In this document: positions 7,616 to 16,578 of the stretch, piece by piece
Numbering within the stretch: the first letter of the stretch is position 1
How the letters are laid out: each line of letters starts with the position of its first letter
Origin: Paracoccus sp. N5
GTDB lineage: Bacteria > Pseudomonadota > Alphaproteobacteria > Rhodobacterales > Rhodobacteraceae
Length of the DNA: 64,000 bases
Direction: 5' to 3'
NCBI RefSeq assembly: GCF_000371965.1
Contig: NZ_AQUO01000003.1
Span: 347,693 to 411,692, forward strand
Translations under genes and position numbers: made by a program
Notes under the pieces: generated by a model
Database searches by the model: none
The model's input: only the letters and a program-made list of their open reading frames with translations
What the model was told of the DNA's origin: nothing

Positions 7616-9160
7616 TCAGACCGAAGCCGATACCGCGAACTCGGTCATCATGCCGGTCGCCAGGTGCGGCATGTGATGGCAATGGAGCATCCAGCGCGCG
7701 GCTTCGCCCGCGTCCAGCGCCAAGTCCACCATCGACATCGGCGGCACGTAGACCGTGTCGCGCAAGGCGCCTGCCACGCGGCGTCCGTTCAACCCGACGA
7801 CCTGGAACACGTGGCCGTGCAGATGCATCGGGTGCCCCATCATCGACATGTTGTGAAAGGAGAGCACAACCCGCTCGCCTCTGCGCGCCGTGACCGGCTG
7901 GTGCTGGCCCCAGACGGCGCCGTTGATCGTCCAGACATAGGGCTGCATCGAGCCGCCCAGCATCAGCATCTGGCTGCGATCCACGGGGCGCTCCGGCAGG
8001 GCGTCCACCGCGATCAGCCGTGCTTCCTGCGCAAGATCGGTGTCGAACGCGGGCGCTTCAGCCTCCGCCACGGCATCGACGCGCCGCACCTCGGCACCGG
8101 GCGTGGCGAGGATCAGACCGGTGCGCTCCCTCGCCCCCTCGCGCAGCGCGAGGATCGGCCAGGCTCCGTTTTCGTTCGGCAGGTCGATCTCGAGATCGAG
8201 CCTCTGTCCCATGGCGAGCCCGAAACGGTTGCCGGAAAGCGGCTGCACCGCGTGACCGTCCGCCGCGACGAGGCGCGCCCCGGCCGCCCCGGTATCGATC
8301 CAGAACACCGTGGCCGCCGCGGCGTTGATGACGCGGAGCCGGATGCGACCGCCGCGCTCGACCTGCACCACGTCGGGGTCAGATAGCGTGCGATCGTTGG
8401 CGAGATAGGCGTCCCAGTCGTAGTCGTTCAGGTCCATGGCCATGCCGCCCATCTGGCCGCCCATGCCCATCATCCCGCCCATACCCGGCATCTGGTCCAT
8501 TGGCATGCCGCCCATTGCGCCGTGATCCATGCCCGGCATGGCGCCCATGCCGCCCATGGGCGTCCCCTGCATGGGTTGAGCACCGCCGTGATGCGCGTGT
8601 GCGCCGTGGCCGCCGCCCGCGTGACCGCCGCTTATCTCGGCCAGAACCTCTTCCGGGGACTTGAACGAGAAGTCGTGCAGGAACATCACGACCTCCTGCC
8701 GGTCGGCGGCGACATCCTCGGCCGAGCGCACGATCAGCGGCGCGGCGAGCAGCTGCATCTCCTGGGTTGGCACATGGCTGTGCATCCAGTGCGTGCCGGG
8801 CCGCGCCTCGAAGTCGTAGGATCGGGTCTCGCCCGGCGCGAGCAGGGGCATCGGCATGTCGGGCACGCCGTCCTGCGCGTTGGGCGGGATCTGCCCATGC
8901 CAGTGTATGATCGTGCCGATGTCGAGATCGTTGGTCAGATCGACCCGGAACCGCTGTCCGGGATCGAGCACCAGTCCCTGGCCGCCGGAACCGGCAAGGC
9001 CGAAGACCGAAGCCGCGCGTCCGTCGATGTCGAGCGTGCGCGTGGCCGCGGCTAGGCGAAGTGAGTCAGGGGTTTGCGCAAGGGCAAACCGGGGCATGTG
9101 CGCAACTGCAACGGCGGCCGCGCTTGCGGCAAGAAAACCGCGTCGTGAAAGGGTGTTCAT
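7616..9160 (-). CDS. Periplasmic multicopper oxidase with Met/His-rich insertion (CopA/CumA type)
   Basis: A 514-aa protein. The start at 9160 has GGAG seven bases upstream. A twin-arginine signal (SRRGFLAASAAAVAVA) indicates export after folding with copper. The type 2/3 copper ligands are seen in HWHG and HWMHSH in the first domain and HPMHLHGH near the C-terminus. The type 1 copper site is in HCHHMPHLATGMM. Between the domains lies a ~65-residue Met/His/Gly-rich stretch (roughly residues 188-250) with repeated GM and MPGM units, the usual copper-binding insert of resistance oxidases. It probably oxidises Cu(I) in the periplasm. It is separated from the 42-aa peptide gene by 121 bp. Confidence 0.95.
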   Translation of the reverse strand: MNTLSRRGFLAASAAAVAVAHMPRFALAQTPDSLRLAAATRTLDIDGRAASVFGLAGSGGQGLVLDPGQRFRVDLTNDLDIGTIIHWHGQIPPNAQDGVPDMPMPLLAPGETRSYDFEARPGTHWMHSHVPTQEMQLLAAPLIVRSAEDVAADRQEVVMFLHDFSFKSPEEVLAEISGGHAGGGHGAHAHHGGAQPMQGTPMGGMGAMPGMDHGAMGGMPMDQMPGMGGMMGMGGQMGGMAMDLNDYDWDAYLANDRTLSDPDVVQVERGGRIRLRVINAAAATVFWIDTGAAGARLVAADGHAVQPLSGNRFGLAMGQRLDLEIDLPNENGAWPILALREGARERTGLILATPGAEVRRVDAVAEAEAPAFDTDLAQEARLIAVDALPERPVDRSQMLMLGGSMQPYVWTINGAVWGQHQPVTARRGERVVLSFHNMSMMGHPMHLHGHVFQVVGLNGRRVAGALRDTVYVPPMSMVDLALDAGEAARWMLHCHHMPHLATGMMTEFAVSASV

Positions 9161-9234
9161 GGTCGTCTCCTCGGGACATTCCGTCCCGTACAAAAATGCC
9201 TATGGGGACGCCGCGGGCGTCGGCCCGGGCGCTA

Positions 9235-9594
9235 TCAGAGGAGACGGAGCTTGGGAGGTCGTTCGTTCAGTCCTGGCATATGGCTGACGTGGACGGCCCC
9301 GGCGGGAGAGTCGTGGTCCGCGGGCTCGAAGGCGTGTCCGGTCTCCACCCCCGGCATCGCCAGGAAAACCGACAGACCTGTACAAACAAACTCGCAAATG
9401 GAGGCGTCGGTCGCTCCACAATGCTGGTTGCCGTCACAGGATGGATGAGCGTCGCCGGACGCGTGCATCATCGCACCAAGATGATCCGTATGGTCCAGCT
9501 GCATACCGCCCATTCGCGTAGCATGGGCTGCGCCGATCGTCGTAACCACGGCGATCGAGATTATGGCAAGCATGGAGAGGACTCGGGCGAACAT
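9235..9594 (-). CDS. Small Cys/His-rich secreted protein of the copper cluster
   Basis: A 119-aa product if started at ATG 9594, which gives a good signal peptide (FARVLSMLAIISIAVVTTIG); the ribosome site there is weak, so the exact start is uncertain. The mature part has a His/Met-rich stretch (MGGMQLDHTDHLGAMMHASGD) and four Cys residues (HPSCDGNQHCG, SICEFVC) followed by a hydrophobic turn. It resembles short copper-associated periplasmic proteins such as DUF2946 members in size and composition, but I cannot assign the family with certainty. It lies 74 bp upstream of the multicopper oxidase on the same strand, so it heads that transcript and may deliver or buffer copper. Confidence 0.65.
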   Translation of the reverse strand: MFARVLSMLAIISIAVVTTIGAAHATRMGGMQLDHTDHLGAMMHASGDAHPSCDGNQHCGATDASICEFVCTGLSVFLAMPGVETGHAFEPADHDSPAGAVHVSHMPGLNERPPKLRLL

Positions 9595-9709
9595 GCCAGA
9601 AAGATAGACATTGCTCGCAAAAATGTCCAGTGCCGCCGGCGATACGTCTCTGGCTGATTCGGCCTCAGCGTGAAGGCGATAAATTACTAAAGCGATCGGG
9701 ACCGAACAC

Positions 9710-10159
9710 TTGAGAAGAGGCGTCCGAATAGCGGTGGCAGGTGTGACCGCTGGCGGCATTGTGATTGCGGGCTGGCACTATCGCATTGCTTCAACCAGCG
9801 GTATCGCCTCGGTAGAGGTCGTCTCGCAAGGACGGCAGATCTATTCCGATCAATGCGCCGCATGCCACGGAACGGATCTCGAAGGCCAACCTGATTGGCG
9901 CTCGCCGCTTCCCTCGGGCCGGTTGCCGCCGCCTCCCCATGACGCCAGCGGTCACACCTGGCACCATCCCGACGATGTGTTGTTCCGCATCGTAAAGGAA
10001 GGCACGGCCGCGATCGTCGGCGGCGGCTACAAGAGCGACATGCCGGGGTTCGGAGGCGTTCTGAGCGACGCGGAAATCCGCGCGGTGCTAGCCTACATCA
10101 AGAGCACATGGCCAGAGCGCGAGCGGAACTATCAAGAAAGCATGTCACAGGGAAACTAG
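9710..10159 (+). CDS. Monohaem cytochrome c (class I)
   Basis: A 149-aa protein read from TTG 9710; no ATG is available upstream of the signal segment. An N-terminal membrane anchor or uncleaved signal (residues ~5-22) is followed by the haem motif CAACHG in GRQIYSDQCAACHGTDLEGQ and a distal Met ligand in the C-terminal SDMPGFGG, then the conserved ILSDAEIRAVLAYIKSTWP-type helix. It is a periplasmic, membrane-tethered electron carrier of the kind seen beside copper oxidases. It diverges from the small Cys-rich gene with a 115-bp gap that must hold both promoters. It is the right-hand limit of the copper island; the next 276 bp (10160-10435) show no convincing gene. Confidence 0.87.
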   Translation: MRRGVRIAVAGVTAGGIVIAGWHYRIASTSGIASVEVVSQGRQIYSDQCAACHGTDLEGQPDWRSPLPSGRLPPPPHDASGHTWHHPDDVLFRIVKEGTAAIVGGGYKSDMPGFGGVLSDAEIRAVLAYIKSTWPERERNYQESMSQGN

Positions 10160-10435
10160 ATGCTCCAAGTAGAGCTGATGCGGGGCATGGTCACAACGTC
10201 AGTGGTGGGCGGAGCGTTTTGGGAAGCGATTCAGAAACAATAGCTTAACGTGGAGTTGGTTGGATATCGGGTCCATCCCGTCCTGCGGTCGCCAAGCAAA
10301 TCGTTGTTGCAGGGAAACCTCGGATTTTTCTGGCAGATTGGACCGACTTCGCAACGCCCTGTGACGGCGATGTGCGATCCGTGTGCACGTCTCTGGGAGC
10401 CAGCATAATACCGCCAGAGAGGCGGCGGCCATTAG

Positions 10436-12391
10436 TCATCCATGCGCTTCAATGATCGCCCGCGTCGTTTGCACTGCCGCTGCCAGTTCTGATCTGCCTG
10501 CATGGTTGAGACCCATTCCTGCGAGATCGAGCGACAGCTGTCCCTGGCCACCTCCGCTTGCAGCAGCACGAGCCGCGCGGCCGCGAACCTTCGCTGCGCT
10601 GACAGGGTCAGTTTTCGCCGCGTTAGGCGCATTCGGGTCGACTTCCCGCGGTCCCGCAGCCGCCCGAACCTCCTGCAATTCCTGCTTCAGCTTCTCCACC
10701 GTTTCCCGGGTCTCAGACATCTGCCGATCCCGCCGCAGCCCGTCCTCGTCCGGATACGGGAAACTCCCCGATTGACAGGCGTGCAGAACCTTCAACGCCG
10801 GGTCCTCGAAATACTTCACCCTTCTTGCCCGGATCGGCATCTGCGCGTCGATCACGAGGATGACCTCGTCGAGGTCCATGCGTCGGGCCTCATCCTCGGT
10901 CAGGAGCGGGGTATCTTCTGTCCTCTCCGAGACGCTGCGCCCTTCGAATGGATTGCGTCCAACCGCGCGGGAGCGGGTCACCACACGCTTGGTGGTCTTG
11001 CCCACAGCCTGGCTCAATTCCTCGATGGTCTTCTGCTCGGACGGGGTGAGGTAGAGCTTTACCCCGGCGCCGCCCTGCAGCGACCTGCGGGTGTTTTCAC
11101 CATAGATCTCGTCCAGCGCGGGGATGGTCTGGGTCACGATGGCGAGGTTACCGCCGAAGGAGCGCAGCGTCTTGATGCTCTCGGCTACGATTGGCATTTT
11201 CCCGAGCCGGTCAAACTCGTCGAGCATGATCATCACCGGCCAGGGCTCATCATCGCCGGGTTCCTGTGCTTGCAGCGAGGCAATCAGGTCCGAAAAGAAG
11301 AGGCGGATCAGCGGGGCGAGCGGGCGGATCATCTCGGATTCGACCACGAGATAGATCGCATGTGGGCGGCGGCGGATATCCCGGAATGAGAAGTCAGAGG
11401 TCGCGGTGGCCGCGTCAATCGCGCGGTTGTCCCAAGTGTCGAGACCCGATGTCATCAGGAGGGAGAGGTAGGAAGTGAGGGTGTCGTTGTTGGTCGATGC
11501 CATACGCTCGAAGATCAGTTTGGCCGACTTGTTCTTCACCTCCTGTGAACGCTTCAGATATTCCTTTTGCTTGTCGCCCCCCGAGGCTGTGATGCGATAG
11601 ATCTCGCCGATGGTCGGCACGCCGCGCTCGAAGGCCAGAAGGCCGGCCGCCACGAAGAGGTCGATACCACCGGCCAAAAGCCCGCTCAGCTTTTCATTGT
11701 CGGTCTGCAGAAAGAGCTTCGCGGTGAGTTTAAGCTCCATCTGCTGCTGGTCGGGGTTGGTCATGGCAGCAATGCGCGCCAGCGGATTATAGCGATGTGT
11801 CGGTCGGTCCCAGTCGGTCGGCGCGAAGCGGAAAACCTTGTCCCCCATGCTGGCGCGGAAGCGCGAGGTCTCGCGGAAGTTCTCGCCTTTCACGTCGAGC
11901 ACCACGGCGGAGCCCTTGTAGGTCAGCAGGTTCGGGATCACGAACCCCACGCCCTTGCCCCGGCCTGTAGGCGCCACGATCAGCGCGTGGGGGAAGGTTT
12001 TTGAGACTAGGAACGGGCGCTTGGATTTCGGGGAGCCGAGCTTGCCCAGAAGGAAGCCGCCGCCGGGCTTGGCAAAGAAACCGTTCCTCTTCATCTCGCT
12101 GCGCGTCTGCCAATGCGTCGTCCCGAAGCGGGTCAATGCATCCCCCAGAAGCGTGACGCTCAGCATCAGCGATGCCAGGCCGAAGCCGCCCAGGATGAGG
12201 TTCACCCAGAGGAAGTCTTTCGGTGCAGACTGAGACAGACCCCGATATTCGCGGGCAAGCAGGGTGACGTCGAAACGCGTGGGTGAAAGCCCATAGCGGA
12301 ACATGACAAAGCCGGTCGCCACGACATAGCCCATGGCGAGACCGACCAGCACGAGACTCAACACTCCGAGGGCAATCTTGCCTTTATCCAT
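10436..12391 (-). CDS. virD4: Type IV coupling protein VirD4/TraG
   Basis: A 651-aa protein started at 12391 (MDKGKIALGV; AAGGGG upstream). Two N-terminal membrane helices (about 5-32 and 62-85) anchor it. The cytoplasmic ATPase domain has Walker A (APTGRGKG, 140-147) and Walker B (VMIMLDEFDRLG, 386-397). It brings the relaxase-DNA complex to the T4SS channel and energises DNA export. The start overlaps the end of the relaxase gene (ACCCATGGATAAA, sharing bases 12384-12391). The C-terminus is long and charged, ending in a coiled-coil-like SETRETVEKLKQELQEVR segment plus a Gly/Ala-rich tail, perhaps for relaxase recognition. Confidence 0.96.
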   Translation of the reverse strand: MDKGKIALGVLSLVLVGLAMGYVVATGFVMFRYGLSPTRFDVTLLAREYRGLSQSAPKDFLWVNLILGGFGLASLMLSVTLLGDALTRFGTTHWQTRSEMKRNGFFAKPGGGFLLGKLGSPKSKRPFLVSKTFPHALIVAPTGRGKGVGFVIPNLLTYKGSAVVLDVKGENFRETSRFRASMGDKVFRFAPTDWDRPTHRYNPLARIAAMTNPDQQQMELKLTAKLFLQTDNEKLSGLLAGGIDLFVAAGLLAFERGVPTIGEIYRITASGGDKQKEYLKRSQEVKNKSAKLIFERMASTNNDTLTSYLSLLMTSGLDTWDNRAIDAATATSDFSFRDIRRRPHAIYLVVESEMIRPLAPLIRLFFSDLIASLQAQEPGDDEPWPVMIMLDEFDRLGKMPIVAESIKTLRSFGGNLAIVTQTIPALDEIYGENTRRSLQGGAGVKLYLTPSEQKTIEELSQAVGKTTKRVVTRSRAVGRNPFEGRSVSERTEDTPLLTEDEARRMDLDEVILVIDAQMPIRARRVKYFEDPALKVLHACQSGSFPYPDEDGLRRDRQMSETRETVEKLKQELQEVRAAAGPREVDPNAPNAAKTDPVSAAKVRGRAARAAASGGGQGQLSLDLAGMGLNHAGRSELAAAVQTTRAIIEAHG

Positions 12392-14732
12392 GGGTGATCC
12401 CCTTCTCACCATGTGCCGCGGCGTGGCGCGCGCGCTGCGCCTCGATCTGCTCTTCGGCCAATGCATCGAGAACGCGCTCCATCGCCGGGCCGTGTGCCGT
12501 GACCTCGCTGCTCTGGAGATAGGTCTTGGCGAGTTCCAGCTGGCGCAGCGGATCCTCGGTGAATTTGTCCAGGACGTCCGCGTTACCGGCCCGCAGCGCG
12601 TCGATTGCGTCGGGGCTTAGCCGTTCGTTGACCTGCCGGACGATGTCCCGCTGCTCTGACTCGGAGAGCGGGCCCTCGACGTCGGCGTTTCGCACAAAGG
12701 CCACGACGGTTGGCGCTGTCTCTTCCAGGTACCGGCGCTCGGCGTAGTCTTGTCGCGCCTGGTCCTCGATCTCGAAACTGCGTTCACTGATATAGGCACG
12801 CGACGCGCCGAGCGAACGAAGGTGATTGATTTCGTCCTGGACGGCCTGCCCGAACTCTTCTTCCGGCATCTCCGTGCGATAGCGAGCGAGGGTGCGGAGC
12901 TCTTCGGTAATCGGACCGAGATGATCCGAAGGATCCCGCAAGGCGAGGTCCATGTCGCCAGCATGCAGCGTGCGGTCCTGCTCCGATACCGCATATCGCG
13001 GCGGCATTCGACTGTCAGTCATCTGTTCCCAAGCCATCGAGGCCAATTCGGCATGCTGCGGAGATCTCTGCGCATAGGCGTCGAACGCGGCGCGGGCCTC
13101 TTCCACCTCCACGGCGCCTGCCCGCCGCACAGAGGGGTCGTCGGAGAACGGATGATCGAAATCCGACCGGCGGAACTGCGCCACCAGCGCTCTGAACGCC
13201 TGCCGCTCCGATGGGGCAAAGATGTCGGACCCATCTTGCGCCAGATCGCTCCCAGGTGTCGTCAACCGCTCACCAAGCGCTGCCTCAGCGTCATCCACCT
13301 CGTCGACCTCGGTTGGCGCGCGCAGGACGCGTACATCGGTCAAAACATCGCCCAGCCGAACATGCACGGCTTCCAGCCGGTCGAGCGCTTCTTCCCGGTC
13401 CGCAGATTTCTCCAGATCGAGGTCGCTTGCTTTGGCAATCCCCTGCAGATCCTGTGCCAGCCACTGGCGCTCCAATGCGGCATTGCCTGCCCCCTCCCGC
13501 AGGCGCGCGGCCACAGCCTCGGCATCGATGCCCGTGCCTTGCAACGCCTCGGCCAGCTTTGGTGCCACCTCTCCATCGTCAAGACGCGCGAGGTGTTCTT
13601 CACTTAAGTTCGGCCTTGCATAGATGCCGTCCCGGGATGGGGCATCGACCAGGGCGGCGGAGCGATCCCCGAGCGGGTTCAAATGCGCGACCGAAGCCAG
13701 AACGTCGGTCAGCTTGCGCTCGATCACCGGCCTCTCGGCCGCCGGCGCCCTGTCGATCGCCGCCTCGATCTGGCGAATGTTCTGAGAAAACTCGGTGATA
13801 AGCGTGTCGAACGCTGCTTCGTCTTGGGACATGTAGATGGCTCCGTCAGATTGAATCTGACCGCCGCTGGCAAGGATGGTGCTGGCCCTCTCGAGCGCCT
13901 CGGACACGTCTTCGAAATTCGAACGTGACGCCTCCGCCGCGAGCCCGCGATAGATCAACGCGTTGCGCCTGACGGTTTCCAGAGCGGCCGCCAGGTCAGC
14001 GCCGGTTCTCTGGCGCTCGACAGGGGGACGGCCTTCGTCGCGAGCCTTGTAGATTTCATCGATCTCGGCGCGGTAGGTCGTGACGCCGCGATCCAGACGA
14101 CGCGTCGCCTCAAGGCGGATCCCATGAACTTGGGCCGCCTCGACCATCGCCTCGCGAAAAGCGTCGTAGTTGAAGTGGTGATCCTTCCCGAGAAAGAACA
14201 TTTCGCCATCCTTGCTGCGGCGGTTCAGAACGATATGCGCATGTGGATGCGCGCGATCTTGGTGTATTGCAGCAATATAGTCGAATTGCGACCCCTCACC
14301 TTGAAAGAACTTTTCGCAGACCGCCTGGGTGATATCGCGCACTTCGTCGCCACTCGTTCCAACCGGAAATGCCATCAGCAAATGCGACGTATGGCCAAGT
14401 TTGGGGCTGTAGCGCTCGTTCCACTGGTTCTCGAACCGCCGCGCCACTCGGTTGATCTCGGCTTCCGAGAGCTGCTTCTTCCCGTCATGGGTGCCGCGAC
14501 TGTCGAGGATATGGGTCGACTTTGTCGTGAGATATGTGAGCTGCGCCCGTAGCTGCGCCCCGGTGTGGCAGCCCCCTTTCGAGATAGCCTTGAAGATCGC
14601 TGGCGAATAGCCGCGCGCGGCCCGAACCATCTGCGCGCCCTTGGAAAGCCCCTGCCAGGATCCCGAAACTCGGCTCCAGCCGCGGTCAAAGAGCGCCGGG
14701 TCGATGCCACGGACCCGGTCACTCCGCGCCAT
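12384..14732 (-). CDS. Conjugative relaxase, VirD2/MobA-like with long C-terminal region
   Basis: A 782-aa protein. Start at 14732 (MARSDRVRGIDP), overlapping the mobC stop by 14 bp. The N-terminal third is the nicking domain: a Tyr in QLTYLTTKSTHI (Tyr67) is a good candidate for the nucleophile, and the metal-binding His motif is HPHAHIVLNRRSKDG (162-176). The N-terminal half of this domain is VirD2-like. The C-terminal ~500 residues are acidic, helical and of low similarity, probably the secretion and accessory part. It nicks oriT, stays bound to the 5' end and pilots the strand into the recipient. Gene order mobC-relaxase-virD4 is a compact mobilisation operon. Confidence 0.92.
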   Translation of the reverse strand: MARSDRVRGIDPALFDRGWSRVSGSWQGLSKGAQMVRAARGYSPAIFKAISKGGCHTGAQLRAQLTYLTTKSTHILDSRGTHDGKKQLSEAEINRVARRFENQWNERYSPKLGHTSHLLMAFPVGTSGDEVRDITQAVCEKFFQGEGSQFDYIAAIHQDRAHPHAHIVLNRRSKDGEMFFLGKDHHFNYDAFREAMVEAAQVHGIRLEATRRLDRGVTTYRAEIDEIYKARDEGRPPVERQRTGADLAAALETVRRNALIYRGLAAEASRSNFEDVSEALERASTILASGGQIQSDGAIYMSQDEAAFDTLITEFSQNIRQIEAAIDRAPAAERPVIERKLTDVLASVAHLNPLGDRSAALVDAPSRDGIYARPNLSEEHLARLDDGEVAPKLAEALQGTGIDAEAVAARLREGAGNAALERQWLAQDLQGIAKASDLDLEKSADREEALDRLEAVHVRLGDVLTDVRVLRAPTEVDEVDDAEAALGERLTTPGSDLAQDGSDIFAPSERQAFRALVAQFRRSDFDHPFSDDPSVRRAGAVEVEEARAAFDAYAQRSPQHAELASMAWEQMTDSRMPPRYAVSEQDRTLHAGDMDLALRDPSDHLGPITEELRTLARYRTEMPEEEFGQAVQDEINHLRSLGASRAYISERSFEIEDQARQDYAERRYLEETAPTVVAFVRNADVEGPLSESEQRDIVRQVNERLSPDAIDALRAGNADVLDKFTEDPLRQLELAKTYLQSSEVTAHGPAMERVLDALAEEQIEAQRARHAAAHGEKGITHG

Positions 14733-15306
14733 TCTCATCCCTCTCGGCGAGGCCCGCCAGGGCAGAGCTGATCTCAAGGTCCAGCAGGCTGCGCCGCGCA
14801 CGCGACATCTCCTGGACCTGGTCGGCCAGATCGAAGACCAGACCAGCAAGAGCGCGGACGTCACGGTGACTTGAGGCCGGGTAGGACAGTCTCTCGCCCC
14901 GCACCTTGGCCTCGTTCAGACGTCGCGCGATCTGGTTCACGTTGTTGCCGACCCGGTTGAGCGCGGCGCCAAGGCTGCGCAACTCGTCGCACATCTCGTC
15001 GTCGGGCAGGAAGACACCTTCGGCTGCCAGCATCAGGCGACGCATGGCATCCGAGCGGTGCGCGATCCCGCGCCGCGACAGCGCCGCGTCGAACCGGCGC
15101 AGGTCGTCGTCCGAGACTCGGATCCCCACAACCCGCGATCGGCTGCCGTTCGCTGTCTGACGCTCACCCCAGTGGTTCACCACATTGTAGATCGTCTTCA
15201 GGCTGACATCGTAGCGCGCGGCCAACGACGCCGCGGAGACGCCGTTCCGGCGGTCTTGGGCGATGGTCGATCGCTCGATCTCTGACAGTCTGCGACGGCG
15301 GGGCAT
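14719..15306 (-). CDS. mobC: MobC/VirD1-like relaxosome accessory DNA-binding protein
   Basis: A 195-aa basic protein, start at 15306 (MPRRRRLSEIERS). The N-terminal part has a helix-turn-helix (STIAQDRRNGVSAASLAARYDVSLKTIYNVVNH region, about 15-47). It is followed by a MobC-type domain (VVGIRVSDDDLRRFDAALSRRGI and ALNRVGNNVNQIARRLNEA, about 65-150). MobC-type proteins melt and bend oriT so the relaxase can nick. The gene sits beside the hairpin-rich intergenic region that is the likely oriT and overlaps the relaxase gene. The HTH plus MobC combination would let it both act at oriT and repress its own operon, which is inference. Confidence 0.88.
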   Translation of the reverse strand: MPRRRRLSEIERSTIAQDRRNGVSAASLAARYDVSLKTIYNVVNHWGERQTANGSRSRVVGIRVSDDDLRRFDAALSRRGIAHRSDAMRRLMLAAEGVFLPDDEMCDELRSLGAALNRVGNNVNQIARRLNEAKVRGERLSYPASSHRDVRALAGLVFDLADQVQEMSRARRSLLDLEISSALAGLAERDENGAE

Positions 15307-15858
15307 TTTGAAGTTAACGTTCCTATTTCTTGCCAACTTCGTACAAGCCCGCCGACTCCCAACGCAAGTGGAGTCGGCCATAAGGGCTTGTACTCAATGT
15401 AGAAAATCGCCCTGCAGGGGCGATTTCCCGTCCTTTGCCAAATGGATCGCGCTTCGCGCTCATTGCACCACGCGATCCGGTCTCCGCATCGCGCATCGCG
15501 TCTTTTGCGCCCCGTCTCTTGCACCCCGCAAGACGGGTTTTGCCGCGTGCTAACCGTCTCGCGTCACCCGCGGAACGACATACGCGAGACTGCCTCCCGT
15601 CGTCTGGAGCGCGCTATCCGTCACCTGCATTCCGTCCGCTGTACATCGCCGAGCGCATCCCGACATTTGGAGGGTGTGTGGTGCCCCGCGACGAATGCTG
15701 AAGGCGCCACGGCAGACGTCGCACGGTCATCGCACAACGCCGCCCGCTGAATGCCAAACGCGGGTCGCATCCCGACTTCTGCTTGACCCCTCAGTCTCAT
15801 GCGTTTAGCGACATTTTGGTATTATCGTTTCGATTCACTATTTTTGCGGAGGATCAGA
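15307..15858. other. oriT: Candidate origin of transfer (oriT) region between mobC and virC1
   Basis: A 552-bp non-coding gap flanked by divergent mobC and virC1. It carries three strong inverted repeats: a nested stem at 15341-15393 (outer arms GTACAAGCCC / GGGCTTGTAC, inner arms GCCGACTCC / GGAGTCGGC, 10-nt loop), a 9-bp stem at 15404-15426 (AAATCGCCC / GGGCGATTT), and a bulged stem at 15511-15537 (CCCGTCT..CTTGC / GCAAGACGGG). Relaxase operons usually abut their oriT, and VirC1/VirC2 homologues act on DNA next to the nick site in Ti plasmids. I could not identify a nic consensus, so the exact nick base is unknown. The region must also hold the promoters for both flanking operons. Confidence 0.6.
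15341..15393. repeat. Nested inverted repeat in the putative oriT
   Basis: Outer 10-bp arms at 15341-15350 and 15384-15393 and inner 9-bp arms at 15351-15359 and 15370-15378 are all perfect. A 10-nt loop lies between the inner arms, and a 5-nt bulge (CATAA) on one side separates inner from outer arms. This is the longest stem in the gap and lies 35 bp from the mobC start. Confidence 0.85.
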
Positions 15859-16578
15859 ATGCCGAACGAAAATCTTGTGGTGATCGCAGCGATGGCCCGG
15901 AAAGGGGGCAGTGGAAAAACGACGCTTTCGCGCGCCTTGATCAGCGCCGCGATCGCCGCCGGACGCAGAGTGATGTTGATCGACACGGACAGCACGAGAG
16001 TACTCGGGGCCTGGCATGCTCGGGCGGCAGCCGGTGGGCTGAGTTCGCCGCTTCTCTGCTCGGCCACCGTCGAAAGCGTGGCGGGTGTCGAGGATCAGAT
16101 CGATCAGGTCTACATGGCAGGCACGGCAGACTTCATCTTCATCGATACCGCAGGTGTCGGTGCAGAATGGTCAGACGGCATCGCGGTGCTTGCGGACCAC
16201 ATCGTGACGCCCGTCATGCTGTCGACGTCTGATTTCGATGTCGGCGCGCAGACCGCCGATTGGTTTGAGAAGCTGAAATCCCGTGTTGACGACCCCTCCA
16301 GCCTGCCGCGCCACCACGTCGTCCTCAACATGGTCGACCCGAAAACGACCCGTGCTGACGCCGCCCTGATTGAAGAAGCGCTCACCCGTTTTCCGGTGAT
16401 TGAGACCGTTATGATGCGGCGGAATACCTACAAGGAGATGGACCAGAAGGGACTTCTCCACGCCTTGGCGCTGGAAAAGCAATCCGATCCGAACCCTCTG
16501 ATGCGTCCGCATGTTCGTCATGTCGTCGAGGCGCTCGAGGAGGCAACGGACATCCTCAACAACATCCTTGCTGCGTGA
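15859..16578 (+). CDS. virC1: VirC1-like ParA-family ATPase of the relaxosome
   Basis: A 239-aa protein. Start at ATG 15859, nine bases after GGAGGA. It has a deviant Walker A (KGGSGKTT, residues 15-22) near the N-terminus, a LIDTDST Walker A' region and a FIFIDTAG Walker B. This matches VirC1, the ParA-type ATPase that in Agrobacterium binds near the T-DNA border overdrive and helps bring the relaxosome to the channel. It faces away from mobC across the putative oriT and is followed directly by a VirC2-like gene. A partition function is less likely because repAB provide that elsewhere on the plasmid. Confidence 0.85.
   Translation: MPNENLVVIAAMARKGGSGKTTLSRALISAAIAAGRRVMLIDTDSTRVLGAWHARAAAGGLSSPLLCSATVESVAGVEDQIDQVYMAGTADFIFIDTAGVGAEWSDGIAVLADHIVTPVMLSTSDFDVGAQTADWFEKLKSRVDDPSSLPRHHVVLNMVDPKTTRADAALIEEALTRFPVIETVMMRRNTYKEMDQKGLLHALALEKQSDPNPLMRPHVRHVVEALEEATDILNNILAA

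Noticed and set aside
10160..10435. Minus-strand frames of 64-77 aa between the cytochrome c and virD4
   Set aside because: No ribosome site, biased composition, and no sensible fold; left as intergenic.
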